Source of the DNA: Bradyrhizobium sp.
GTDB lineage: Bacteria > Pseudomonadota > Alphaproteobacteria > Rhizobiales > Xanthobacteraceae
Assembly: GCF_004799445.1 (NCBI RefSeq)
Contig: NZ_SSNA01000112.1
Coordinates: 1 to 64,000 of the forward strand
Direction of reading: 5' to 3'
DNA length: 64,000 nucleotides
Below are positions 10,111-19,278 of the stretch, piece by piece. How positions within the stretch are numbered: position 1 is the first letter of the stretch; each line of letters begins with the position of its first letter. The notes below the pieces were generated by a model. It made no database searches. It was not told the origin of the DNA and worked only from the letters and a program-made list of their open reading frames with translations. The position numbers were made by a program, and so were the translations under genes.

Positions 10111-10740
10111 TCATTTCGCGGGCGTTTTCCCGCGCGCCGCCTTGCGCGAGCGCGCCGTCGCCTTGGCGCGCAGCCGCTCGATCTGGCCCCGCGGCAGGGT
10201 GACGCAGATTTCCCCGATCCATTCCAGCTTTACCCCAACGATCGGCTTGGCGTTGAAGCTCGTGAGGTTGACCAGGGTGGCGGATTTGCCCCGCTCGACG
10301 GTTTTCAGGTAGCGCTCGCCGGTCTTCAGCCGCACCGCGGCCTCTTCCCCGTAAAAGCTCGAAACCGGGTGCCGCTGCTCCCGGTAGACCACGATAATGT
10401 CGCCATTTTCATATTTCGGCAGCATGGAATCGCCGGCCACTTCGAAGGCGATGGTCTCCTCCGCGATCGGGAAGGGCAGTTCGACCTCGCCCAGTCCCTC
10501 CGGGGGTACCTGCTCGTGTTCCGGCTCGATCGCCGCACCGGCGCCGACCCGGCCCATGATCGGCACCGAGTTCAGCTCGAGATAGTCGATGATCGGCTGG
10601 ATTTCCGAGGCCTTGATCAGGCGGGCATCGGACAGGATTTCGGAAACAGCACCGGGGCGAACGCCCATCGCCGCCGCAAGCCCCCCCTTGGTCTTGCCCG
10701 GCTTCTTGAGCCCCCGCTCGATCAGCTTGTTGTCCAGCAT
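10111..10740 (-). CDS. Phage CI/LexA-like repressor with S24 peptidase domain
   Basis: HTH-like N-terminus, GRVGAGA Ala-Gly cleavage-type site, AGDSMLPKYENGD (Ser), AAVRLKTGERYLKTV (Lys). Confidence 0.9.
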   Translation of the reverse strand: MLDNKLIERGLKKPGKTKGGLAAAMGVRPGAVSEILSDARLIKASEIQPIIDYLELNSVPIMGRVGAGAAIEPEHEQVPPEGLGEVELPFPIAEETIAFEVAGDSMLPKYENGDIIVVYREQRHPVSSFYGEEAAVRLKTGERYLKTVERGKSATLVNLTSFNAKPIVGVKLEWIGEICVTLPRGQIERLRAKATARSRKAARGKTPAK

Positions 10741-10749
10741 GGCGTATCT

Positions 10750-10823
10750 TTTCCGAATTTCAGAAATGAAAGCAATTCCGATTATCCGAAATCGGGCTTG
10801 ACTTTCATTTCGTAATATCAGAA
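10750..10823. promoter_or_regulatory. Putative operator array in the divergent promoter of repressor and gcrA-like gene
   Basis: TTTCCGAATTTCAGAAA (10750-10766), TTCCGATTATCCGAA (10776-10790), TTCGTAATATCAGAA (10809-10823). Confidence 0.6.
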
Positions 10824-10860
10824 GTATGAGAACATAACGTGAAAACCTCGGAGGGCTGCC

Positions 10861-11394
10861 ATGCAGTCGAGCTGGGCGGAAGAACATTCGCGGGCGCTGC
10901 GCGAATATCTCGAAAAAGGGCTGTCCTTTTCGCGGATCGCAAATGCGATCAACGCCAGGTTCAACACCGGCTATTCCCGCAATGCCACGATCGGCCGCGC
11001 CAGGCGCATGGGGCTTTCCGGTCCCGGGCGGGCCGATATTCCAGCAGCGCGGAAACCGCAGCCGAAGCCGCGTCCGGCGCGGCTGCTAAAAATACGCGCG
11101 CGCGCCCTTGCCCCATCCCGGCCGAAGCCGACGGTGCGGAAACGGGCCGCGGCGCTGAAACTGCGCTGCGTCGGCATCGTGCCGCGCCACCTGTCGCTGC
11201 TTGAGCTTGAACGCGGCGATTGCCGTTACCCTTATGGCGGCGAGGCGGAGGGCGAGGCCATCACCTTTTGCGGCCACCCACGCCGCGAGGGTTCGAGCTA
11301 CTGCGTCGCGCATTTTCACCTGACCAGCAGCCCCGCCGCTGTGTCGGAGCGCTCGGCGGGCAAGGTGCTGTTGCGGCTGGTGGCGGCGGCATGA
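10861..11394 (+). CDS. GcrA family cell cycle regulator-like protein
   Basis: SWAEEHSRALREYLEKGLSFSRIANAINARFNTGYSRNATIGRARRMGL N-terminal HTH; CRYPYGG...FCGHPRREGSSYCVAHFHL C-terminal motif. Confidence 0.88.
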   Translation: MQSSWAEEHSRALREYLEKGLSFSRIANAINARFNTGYSRNATIGRARRMGLSGPGRADIPAARKPQPKPRPARLLKIRARALAPSRPKPTVRKRAAALKLRCVGIVPRHLSLLELERGDCRYPYGGEAEGEAITFCGHPRREGSSYCVAHFHLTSSPAAVSERSAGKVLLRLVAAA

Positions 11395-11573
11395 GCACAG
11401 AACTCTCTCATCTCGCAGTCCGTATCAAGCGGCTTTCGCCGCGGCATCGGCTGGCGCATCTGCGCGCGCTGATCCGGCGCGAGCCGGCCGGCTCAAACCG
11501 CAGGCTCACGCTCGTGGCGCTGTTGCACGATCAATGGGCGACGACGCCCGCAAACGATAACCGCAGTCTGTGA
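11391..11573 (+). CDS. Small hypothetical protein
   Basis: MSTELSHLAVRIKRLSPRHRLAHLRALIRREPAGSNRRLTLVALLHDQWATTPANDNRSL; ATGA overlap with gcrA-like stop. Confidence 0.6.
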   Translation: MSTELSHLAVRIKRLSPRHRLAHLRALIRREPAGSNRRLTLVALLHDQWATTPANDNRSL

Positions 11574-11583
11574 GGCGTGCGCC

Positions 11584-12147
11584 ATGAACCGTCCCTGGAT
11601 GCCCCTTTATGTCGGCGACTATCTCGGCGACACCGGCCACCTGACCACGGCGCAGCACGGGGCCTATCTGCTCTTGATGATGCACTACTGGCGCAAGGGC
11701 GAGCTTCCCGACGACGACCGGCAGCTCTCCAAGATCACAAAGCTGCCTTTGCGGACCTGGTGCGAGTATCGTCCGACCCTGCAGGATTTTTTCCACGAGG
11801 GCTGGAAGCACAAGCGGATCGACGCCGAGTTGGCGCGGATGATGCGCGTTTCCGAGAAGCGCGCGATCGCCGGCCAAAAGGGCGGCCTCGGCTCGGCGCT
11901 GGCGCGCATGAAGCTGGAAAATGCCTCGCGTTCCCGGCCACTCCCGCCCCGGGCAATTGCTTCGCGATCGTCGGGCGTGGCTCAAGCCGGCGCCGACCAC
12001 TCACACCCACACTCAGATCAGAATCTTCCCCAGGGCGAAGCGCACATCGCAGCTGGCTCAATGCCGCATGCGGGGGGAGCGAAGGAAAAACCTGGCATCG
12101 CCGTCAGCCCGGAGCTTGTGGCCTACGTCGCGAGGCGCGCGACGTAA
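11584..12147 (+). CDS. DUF1376 family (phage YdaU-like) protein
   Basis: PWMPLYVGDYLGDTGHLTTAQHGAYLLLMMHYWRKGELPDDDRQLSKITKL. Confidence 0.82.
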   Translation: MNRPWMPLYVGDYLGDTGHLTTAQHGAYLLLMMHYWRKGELPDDDRQLSKITKLPLRTWCEYRPTLQDFFHEGWKHKRIDAELARMMRVSEKRAIAGQKGGLGSALARMKLENASRSRPLPPRAIASRSSGVAQAGADHSHPHSDQNLPQGEAHIAAGSMPHAGGAKEKPGIAVSPELVAYVARRAT

Positions 12148-12198
12148 GAGACGAACGATTTTCGCCATTCGAACATCCACGCTTGCAAGGGAGCTATC

Positions 12199-12750
12199 AT
12201 GGCACGGGCCAGACGCAAGAGGGCGCACAAATCGGCTAAAATTCATGACCGCAGGTCGCAGGACCTGCCGCGCAACGCCGAAGTGGCGGAGGTTGAAGTG
12301 GACGATCCGCTGGCGCTGGAGCCGGGCGAAAAGATCGTCACGCTGCGCTCGATCCGCAACGATCCGCTGGGCAGGCTGCACAGCCGCCGCCAGATCGACG
12401 AGGCGCAGTACCAGGGCGGGCGGGCGTTTCAGGACGATTGGGAAAAGGCCGAGCGCGACCCGCAGGCCGTCGATCCGACGCGGGAATATGTCGATGGCGG
12501 ACAGGCGCGGGAGCCGATCACCGAACGCCAGCGCAAGGCGGTGCTGCGGCTCAACCGCGCCGAGCGCGAACTCGGCGCTGATGGCGCAGCGCTGGTGCAT
12601 GAGGTTTTGGTTCTCGGGCTGACCATGGAGCAGATTGGCCAGCGCCGCGGGCTGCGTGGCCAGCGCTGGATCGACTATTTTGCCAGACGGTTCCGTGAAT
12701 GCCTCGACCGCCTGGCGCTGCTCTACGGCTTTGCGACGGAGCGGCGGTAA
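12199..12750 (+). CDS. Hypothetical protein of the phage-like module, C-terminal HTH-like segment
   Basis: RNDPLGRLHSRRQIDEAQYQGGRAFQDDWE...EVLVLGLTMEQIGQRRGLRGQRWIDYFARRFRECLDRLALLYG. Confidence 0.7.
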   Translation: MARARRKRAHKSAKIHDRRSQDLPRNAEVAEVEVDDPLALEPGEKIVTLRSIRNDPLGRLHSRRQIDEAQYQGGRAFQDDWEKAERDPQAVDPTREYVDGGQAREPITERQRKAVLRLNRAERELGADGAALVHEVLVLGLTMEQIGQRRGLRGQRWIDYFARRFRECLDRLALLYGFATERR

Positions 12751-12868
12751 TGGTGCTGAATATTGGCTTCGCCGGATGAAAATTGGTGACTTTGCTTCTT
12801 GATGCAGCGGCGCTGCTGGGCGCCGCTTTGTGGAAGGTCGCGCTAGAACGAACGGGCAAGAAGAGTAA

Positions 12869-13201
12869 CTACGCCGCGTGCCCGATCACCGGCGCGATAT
12901 TCTTCAGCTCTTTTCCAATCGCGCGTTCGGCCATTTGAACATCAAAGGCATTCTGCAGGTTCAGCCACAGTGCAGCCGTCGTCCCGAACGCCTTCGACAA
13001 TCGCAGGGCCGTATCGGCGGTGAGGCCAGTCTCTTCATTGGCCAGTCGCTCGATACGCGTTCGAGGCACGCCGCACACCTTGGCTAGCGCGCCCGCTGAC
13101 ATATCGAGAGGGATCAGGAACTCTTCCCGAAGCACTTCACCGGGATGCATCGGTGCAAGTCTTTTTTGAGCGACTTTTTTTGATGCGTGTCTCTTTTTCA
13201 T
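12869..13201 (-). CDS. higA: HigA family addiction module antitoxin
   Basis: MHPGEVLREEFLIPLDMSAGALAKVCGVPRTRIERLANEETGLTADTALRLSKAFGTTAALWLNLQNAFDV. Confidence 0.92.
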   Translation of the reverse strand: MKKRHASKKVAQKRLAPMHPGEVLREEFLIPLDMSAGALAKVCGVPRTRIERLANEETGLTADTALRLSKAFGTTAALWLNLQNAFDVQMAERAIGKELKNIAPVIGHAA

Positions 13202-13229
13202 TGGCGAGTTCCTGACACTAATTTATCCG

Positions 13230-13511
13230 CTAGTGATAGTCCGTAAATTCGACGTCGATCGGGCCCTCGTCTGTCCAGATGAAACAGATGCGGAACTGGT
13301 CGTTAACGCGGATCGAATGCTGCCCGATCCTGTCACCTTTCAGCATTTCCAGACGATTTCCCGGCGGAGCTCTCAGATCGCCTAATAGAGCCGCGGCATG
13401 CAGAAAACCAAGCTTGCGGCGGACGATCTTGATCAGGTCGGACGGAAAGCCCTTGCCCAGGATACCATTAAAAGCATTCTCCGTCTGTTTGTTCCGGAAG
13501 CTCCTGATCAT
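13230..13511 (-). CDS. higB: HigB family (RelE superfamily) toxin
   Basis: MIRSFRNKQTENAF...GDRIGQHSIRVNDQFRICFIWTDEGPIDVEFTDYH; directly upstream of higA. Confidence 0.92.
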   Translation of the reverse strand: MIRSFRNKQTENAFNGILGKGFPSDLIKIVRRKLGFLHAAALLGDLRAPPGNRLEMLKGDRIGQHSIRVNDQFRICFIWTDEGPIDVEFTDYH

Positions 13512-13517
13512 TCAGGT

Positions 13518-13538
13518 ATGTATCATATCATGATACAT
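13518..13538. promoter_or_regulatory. Probable higBA autoregulatory operator
   Basis: ATGTATCAT-ATC-ATGATACAT: 9-nt perfect arms beginning 7 bp upstream of higB start. Confidence 0.7.
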
Positions 13539-13658
13539 GCGTCAACGGCTGACCGAACGGAGGTAATGCGCGAAAACTTTTACCCCCGAGGTAATCGCCA
13601 CGCGTCATCCGGCCGGCCAGAATCGCGATCATCAGCAAATTGATCAGGGATCGAAGCC

Positions 13659-14594
13659 ATGGATAGACGCACTCTCATGAAATCGGCCGCCTCGGGTGCG
13701 GTCGGCGCCTGCCTGCTGGGCGGCATGACCGACAACGCGATGAACGCGCGTGCCGCCGCTCCGCCTGCGAAGCCGCACACCGGCGATTTCATCGAAACCG
13801 CCGACGGCGTGAAACTCGCCTACACCGATTGGGGAAGCGGCAAACCGGTCGTCTTCATTCACGCCTGGGCGCTGCCGTCGCCGATGTGGGACTACCAGAT
13901 CGGCGCGCTCTCTCAAGCGGGCCTGCGCTGCATCGCCTATGACCGCCGCGGCCACGGCCGCTCAAGCAAGCCGGGCAGCGGCTACGACTGCGACACGCTC
14001 GCCGACGATCTGTCCGCGCTGTTGACGCAGCTCGATCTGCGTGGCGTGACGCTGGTCAGTCATTCCTTCGGCAGCTGCGAGATCGTGCGCTATCTGACCC
14101 GGCACGGCGCGGGCCGGATCGAGAAAATCGTCCTCATTGCACCGGCGGCGCTGCCCTTCTTGACGAGGACACCGGACAACCCAAACGGCATCCCGGCCGA
14201 AGCGCTGGAGTTCTTCCGCAGCCACGTGCTGCAGGCGGACTTTCCGAAATGGCTGGAGGAGGGCAGGCAGGGCTTCTTTGTCGCCGACACTTCGCCGAGC
14301 CTGCAGGAGTGGGTCAAGCAGCTGATGCTGACTACGCCGCTGCCGGTCGCGATCGAAACCAGCCGGCGCATCACCTCGACCGACTTTCGCCAGGAGCTGC
14401 CCGGGATCACCGTGCCCACGCTGATCATTCACGGCGACAAGGATGTCTCCGCGCCGATCGATCTGACCGGGCGGCCCACCGCCGCGCTGATCCCGAAGGC
14501 CCAGTTCAGGGTCTATGAGGGCGCGCCGCACGGGATCTTTCTGACCCACAAGGACCGCCTCAACGCCGACCTGCTCGGCTTCATCAAGGGGTAG
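13659..14594 (+). CDS. Alpha/beta hydrolase (non-heme chloroperoxidase-like), exported
   Basis: YTDWGSGKPVVFIHAWALPSPMW, YDRRGHGRSSKP, VSHSFGSCEIVRY, HGDKDVSAPID. Confidence 0.88.
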   Translation: MDRRTLMKSAASGAVGACLLGGMTDNAMNARAAAPPAKPHTGDFIETADGVKLAYTDWGSGKPVVFIHAWALPSPMWDYQIGALSQAGLRCIAYDRRGHGRSSKPGSGYDCDTLADDLSALLTQLDLRGVTLVSHSFGSCEIVRYLTRHGAGRIEKIVLIAPAALPFLTRTPDNPNGIPAEALEFFRSHVLQADFPKWLEEGRQGFFVADTSPSLQEWVKQLMLTTPLPVAIETSRRITSTDFRQELPGITVPTLIIHGDKDVSAPIDLTGRPTAALIPKAQFRVYEGAPHGIFLTHKDRLNADLLGFIKG

Positions 14595-14666
14595 GTTGGA
14601 GCAGGGGTCCCGCCCTTGGCGTTGCTCCGGCAGGCGTTAGCTGCGGGCGCCGCGCGGGGCCGCGCC

Positions 14667-14680
14667 TTGATCTTGCGCAA
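14667..14680. promoter_or_regulatory. FixK/FNR-type box candidate
   Basis: TTGATCTTGCGCAA fits TTG(A/C)-N6-(T/G)CAA, about 105 bp upstream of DUF3775-like gene. Confidence 0.45.
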
Positions 14681-14784
14681 TGTGGCTTTCGCCGCGCAGC
14701 CTTAGGCTGCGTGTAGCGTTCGGCTTGCGGCCGAAAGCCTTGTATCTGATGAATTTTTGCCTGTTTCCCGAGGGGGAGTCTGCG

Positions 14785-15186
14785 ATGAAAAAAATCCCGA
14801 ACCTGTCGATCTCGCCGGAGAAGGTGTTCTTCATCATCGCGAAGTCACGTCAGTCCGAAAGCAGCGCCGCCGGGTTGAATCTGGAATCCGATTCCGACGA
14901 CGATGACATGCCCGAGAATCACAGCCAGAGCTCCGATCGCTCCGAGCTTTCCGGCTTCATTCGGGGATTGAACGAAGACGAGCAGATCGATCTCGTCGCG
15001 CTGATGTGGCTCGGCCGTGGTGACGGCAATCTCGACAACTGGCGCGATCTGCGCGGCGAGGCGTCGCGGGCTCACAACAACCGCACGGCCGCCTATCTGA
15101 TCGGGACGCCAATGCTTGCCGACTATCTGGAGGAGGCGCTGTCGGCGTTCGGCATGTCGTCGGAGGATTTCGAGGAGCATCTCTGA
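14785..15186 (+). CDS. DUF3775-like hypothetical protein
   Basis: NLSISPEKVFFIIAKSR...SELSGFIRGLNEDEQIDLVALMWLGRGD...YLEEALSAFGMSSEDFEEHL; RBS GAGGGGGAG. Confidence 0.78.
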   Translation: MKKIPNLSISPEKVFFIIAKSRQSESSAAGLNLESDSDDDDMPENHSQSSDRSELSGFIRGLNEDEQIDLVALMWLGRGDGNLDNWRDLRGEASRAHNNRTAAYLIGTPMLADYLEEALSAFGMSSEDFEEHL

Positions 15187-15902
15187 TCCTTCAAGGTCTG
15201 CCGCGGTTTCGGCCCGTCGTGGCGCCGCCCGTTGGCGAGATCGTGCAGCGGAACAGGGCCTCGATCGTTCCCAGCATGACGACGATGGCAATAGCCACCA
15301 ATACCACGCCGTGCGACAAATCCGTCGGCTCGGGCTTACGTTCGATAATGGATGGCGGCGCCGCCTGATCGATATCGATCCAGCGTGCATCATCCGGCGA
15401 CATGTCCGGCACCGAGTCATCCGGGCTAGGCTGTTCAATGGCCCGCTGAACTCCGTGGATTTGATGACTTCCACGCGTCGGCACCGCGTCCCAGCATTGA
15501 TCCCGGCCATGCCGGTAGAGGTGAACCGAACCAGAATGCTGACGCGCGTCGGTCCTGCTCACGCAGGGCCGTGAGGCTTCGGATGGTCCCATCAACACCA
15601 GACTGACCAGGATCGACGCAGTAATCACCACGACAGGCATCGGGCGCGCTCCGTCTTGATACAGACGTTGCCTCCGCCGAGGTGTGTCTTCCGTAGTCCC
15701 AACTAATTGACGATTTGCAAATGATCACGGATTTTAAAGGGCAGCATGCTTGCCCCAATTGACGATACTCAAATCACGCCGGGATTTCCGGCACTATCGC
15801 GGCGTCAATGCGGCAGGTTTCCTATTTCGGTCCAAGATTGGCCCCCGACTCAAATCACTCTTGCAGTGAACGGGAAAACTGGGCGCGCGTACGGCTACCT
15901 GA

Positions 15903-16127
15903 ATGGGGGGATTGGCGATGGGAAAGGTATCTCCGCTGGACAGCAATCAAGAGCGTGTCGACGGATCGTCACTCGAATGTGACGAAATTACCTATGACGA
16001 ACACACAGACGACGTTGCGTCGCTGCTTGAAGACAATGCCCGGCTGCGAGAGCTTGTTTTCAAGCTATCGGAGATCATCCTCAGAAACGTCGTTGATGGG
16101 GAGTGGCAGCCCATCGCCGACCCGTGA
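15903..16127 (+). CDS. Small hypothetical protein
   Basis: VASLLEDNARLRELVFKLSEIILRNVVDGEWQPI, predicted short helix; non-GC-skewed composition. Confidence 0.55.
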   Translation: MGGLAMGKVSPLDSNQERVDGSSLECDEITYDEHTDDVASLLEDNARLRELVFKLSEIILRNVVDGEWQPIADP

Positions 16128-16149
16128 CCCAACGGTGCTGCAAGACGAT

Positions 16150-17100
16150 TCATTGAAACGTGGCCGACGCAAACCCTCCTTCTGGCGCTGAATGTTGCGC
16201 AGCCGCCGTTGGCCGTCGGGACAACGACGTCGTCGAAATCGCGATTCCGGTCTGATCGGAGCGTGGCTTCTTCGCCACCGTTGGCATGGATTTGGGTTGG
16301 CTTTCCGTTTCGATCCGCTTCGCCGGCGCGATGTCGGCGAAAGCGCGGTCAAATTTTGGCAGGCGATAAAACACGATGCCGCGGTCGATGTAGGAAGCTG
16401 AAAAGCCGGGATCAAGCTGGACCGCCTGATCCAGATCGGCAATTGCCCCGTTCAGGTTGCCGTTGCGGTAGGCGAAGACTCCCCGTGCGTGAAAAAATTG
16501 GGCATCGTTCAGGACGAGGTCGGGAGCCGCGCCGAAATTGAGCGCCGGCAGGCTTTCCAAGTTGGTCGGAATCATGGCGGCGCTTCGCACGATGGCGTCG
16601 GCGGCAATGCTTGTACTCTCGCGTTTACTCTCGAGCTTGGCGATGACCGAATTCTGGTCGGTCGGATACAGCGAATCGGTTCGGCTGACGGGCGCGATAT
16701 CAGGCGATACGCGCACAGCCACGCCAACGTTGTTGGCCGGAACAACCGATGCCGTCGATATCTGCATGAACAGCAAATAGCCGCCGACAGTCATGATGGA
16801 GATTCCGGCAAGTGCCATCACGCCGGAGGCAAGACTGTGAATCCTGGCGGCGAGGGGGCGCACGAACGCCCGGCGCTGCTCCGCGCGCGCGAGCGCCAGC
16901 AGATGGTCGTAAGCCTCGCGTTGTTCCGGGTCGATGAGGATTTCGTTGGCGCGGACGATCTGCCTGAATTTCAGCGCAGCGTCCGGATCGCCGGGTCTAA
17001 GGTCGGGGTGAGCGCCCTTGACGGCTCTGCGAAACGCGGCCCTCAGACCCTCGGCGTCATCGCGCGGAAGAGCGCCAAGCAAATCATAAAGCGTGTCCAT
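16150..17100 (-). CDS. J-domain protein with TM segment and C-terminal TPR
   Basis: MDTLYDLLGALPRDDAEGLRAAFRRAVKGAHPDLRPGDPDAALKFRQIVRANEILIDPEQREAYD (HPD retained); TM; GVFAYRNGNLNGAIADLDQAVQLDPGFSASYIDRGI. Confidence 0.85.
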   Translation of the reverse strand: MDTLYDLLGALPRDDAEGLRAAFRRAVKGAHPDLRPGDPDAALKFRQIVRANEILIDPEQREAYDHLLALARAEQRRAFVRPLAARIHSLASGVMALAGISIMTVGGYLLFMQISTASVVPANNVGVAVRVSPDIAPVSRTDSLYPTDQNSVIAKLESKRESTSIAADAIVRSAAMIPTNLESLPALNFGAAPDLVLNDAQFFHARGVFAYRNGNLNGAIADLDQAVQLDPGFSASYIDRGIVFYRLPKFDRAFADIAPAKRIETESQPKSMPTVAKKPRSDQTGIAISTTSLSRRPTAAAQHSAPEGGFASATFQ

Positions 17101-17498
17101 TACCGCACTCGCTGCCGGATCCTCGTCTCCGCACGAAATTCCAGCTGCGAATTTGCTGCGGAGTACGCATACAATTGAAAATCACCGCCCCTACAGAGTG
17201 TTGATCCAGTACGGCAAAACAATGGCTTTGGAAACGCGCCGGAGCCGTTCTGGATGACGTCCGGGTTTTCGCCGAAGCGTTGTTATCGAGCAGTTATCGA
17301 GCCCGAGGGCCTTCGCAACTTGATAGTGCGCTTCCGGGCGAAGGGGCTCTCGCTCTGCGGAGCATTTTCGAGGCCCCAGCCTTACAGCCTTTGAGCCGGA
17401 TCAGCCAACGGGTCGCGGGACTGCGCTGACGATGATAGGCTCTGTGCTCTCCGCCGCGCCGCCCGTCGAGGGGTGGTTTGCGCTTCCCAGGGCCCCAG

Positions 17499-18317
17499 AT
17501 GAAGAATTTACCCGTTCGGTTCGTTTTGCCGGGAAATCGCGTTACCGCCCATGCGCTCAATGTGGGGGATCGGATCAATACGGCGAGCTTCGAAGGCGAA
17601 GCGCTCTCGGCGATTCCGCTGGCGCTGCGGGTTGGCAAGGACGGCGTCGCGGTCCTGTTTCGCTATGGCGCGGTGGTATTTGTTGGCATGTCCGCGGAAG
17701 GCGAGGCGGCCTTCCTGGAAAGGCTGTCACCGCGCATCGGCGGCAGGTTGACGCCGCCCGAGGAGGAAACCGCGACGTTCGAACTTGAGACCGAGGGCGA
17801 GGATCAGGTCGCCGCCGGAGGACCGATCCAGGTTCGCGACCTCTCGCTGGAAAGGCTTCTCATCATTTCCGACGCTCTCGCCAAGAGCGTCGTGCTCGCC
17901 CATGACGAACGCGAAGTGGCGAAAGTGTTCGAGATCATCGAACCCTTTGTGCGTGAATTGGCCAGCTCCGGGAAAACCCAGCGAAGCCGGCGGGGCATAT
18001 TGAAGCTGATCGGGGACGCGCTTTTGGTGCAGCACCATGTATCGGGCCGGGTCGCCATTACGGAAAAGCCCGATGCGCTGTGGGATCGTCCGGATCTGGA
18101 GCGGCTCTATGCGCGCCTGGAGGATGAGTATGAACTCAAGGAGCGGGTCGACGCGCTCAACCGCAAGCTAGCCGTGGTCGCGGAAACCGCCAACACGCTG
18201 GCCGACATCATCGATACAAGGCGCTCGCTTCGCCTCGAACTCATCGTCGTGCTCTTGATCGCCTTCGAGATACTGATCACCTTCTACCAGATCTATGCCG
18301 CGCGCGGAGGGCATTGA
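17499..18317 (+). CDS. RMND1/Sif2/DUF155 family protein with C-terminal TM
   Basis: LLIISDALAKSVVLAHDEREVAKVFEIIEPFV...ALWDRPDLERLYARLEDEYELKERVDALNRKL...ADIIDTRRSLRLELIVVLLIAFEILITFYQI. Confidence 0.87.
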   Translation: MKNLPVRFVLPGNRVTAHALNVGDRINTASFEGEALSAIPLALRVGKDGVAVLFRYGAVVFVGMSAEGEAAFLERLSPRIGGRLTPPEEETATFELETEGEDQVAAGGPIQVRDLSLERLLIISDALAKSVVLAHDEREVAKVFEIIEPFVRELASSGKTQRSRRGILKLIGDALLVQHHVSGRVAITEKPDALWDRPDLERLYARLEDEYELKERVDALNRKLAVVAETANTLADIIDTRRSLRLELIVVLLIAFEILITFYQIYAARGGH

Positions 18318-18378
18318 GCATGATCGCGATGCCCCGCGGCCGCCACGCGAAATTCCTTGCCGGGAGCGGGGGACCGAA

Positions 18379-18459
18379 ATGAATCGGCGACTGGTTTTCA
18401 GCGTGGCGCTGGTGGCGGTTCTGCTGGGCTTTTGGCTGGTCATGTCCAGGCCGACGTGA
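18379..18459 (+). CDS. Putative very small membrane protein
   Basis: MNRRLVFSVALVAVLLGFWLVMSRPT; single TM. Confidence 0.3.
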   Translation: MNRRLVFSVALVAVLLGFWLVMSRPT

Positions 18460-18634
18460 CGGGATGGCTTTGCCGCCGCCCTTGGCGCGCGCTCGGGCTG
18501 GACCTGCGTCGCCGACGCCCCATAACGCGGCCGGGCGCCTTTGCGCGCCGCGGCCATGATTGTTTCGCGGCTTGGTCCTGAAAATGCGCCAAGCTCTGAC
18601 ATTTTCGGCCACAATCGGAAGCGACGCTAATCCG

Positions 18635-18745
18635 ATGAGAACGATGGCGGTCATCATGATTCTGGCACTGCTCACGATATCCGGGGCGGTGATCTCGGAC
18701 CAGATTCTGACCCGCGATGAGCGGGCGGCGCAAACCACGAATTGA
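18635..18745 (+). CDS. Putative small membrane protein
   Basis: MRTMAVIMILALLTISGAVISDQILTRDERAAQTTN. Confidence 0.35.
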   Translation: MRTMAVIMILALLTISGAVISDQILTRDERAAQTTN

Positions 18746-18767
18746 AATCGTTTGGGGGACGACAATC

Positions 18768-18896
18768 ATGCTTTCGGTGGATCAATTCCTGAGACTCATC
18801 AGCGTGCCGGCGGTCGTTGCGGCCTTCCTGATCGCCTCCCAGGTTTCGGGGGCCGGGATCTTCCACTCCACGCCCACGCAGTTGGCGAGCGAGTGA
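18768..18896 (+). CDS. Putative small membrane protein
   Basis: MLSVDQFLRLISVPAVVAAFLIASQVSGAGIFHSTPTQLASE; RBS GGGGGAC. Confidence 0.35.
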   Translation: MLSVDQFLRLISVPAVVAAFLIASQVSGAGIFHSTPTQLASE

Positions 18897-19278
18897 CGTC
18901 TTGATAGCCGGCAGTCTGCGGGCCGGCCCGCTGATGCGCTTTGCAAAATCTCCCTTCGCATAAATTCAATCGCGTCGCAGCGATGGTTCTTGTTGCCGGA
19001 TCGCGACTGCTGGGGCGGGTAGCGACCCCCTTGGGATCGGCCGGCAACGCCGGCAAGCGGGCGCTGTCCGCCGAAGCAACCGGCGATCCGCAGCATGACA
19101 ATCGTGTGACAAGGGGGTCGTGATGCGGGCCGGTCCGCGCAATCAACCCAAAGCGAGGGCTGGCAGCCCGGTGATTAGATTAGAATTGAGCGGCGCGCGT
19201 TTACTCAACTTTAGATGATTGCCAGTAGTTCTACGGGGGTTAGGGCGTCATCACAATCCCCCCCAAAGGAGGCAGGTT

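Noticed and set aside
15191-15640. 149-aa minus ORF with hydrophobic ends
   Set aside because: Central part is low quality and no family recognised; kept out of the feature list although a small membrane protein cannot be excluded.
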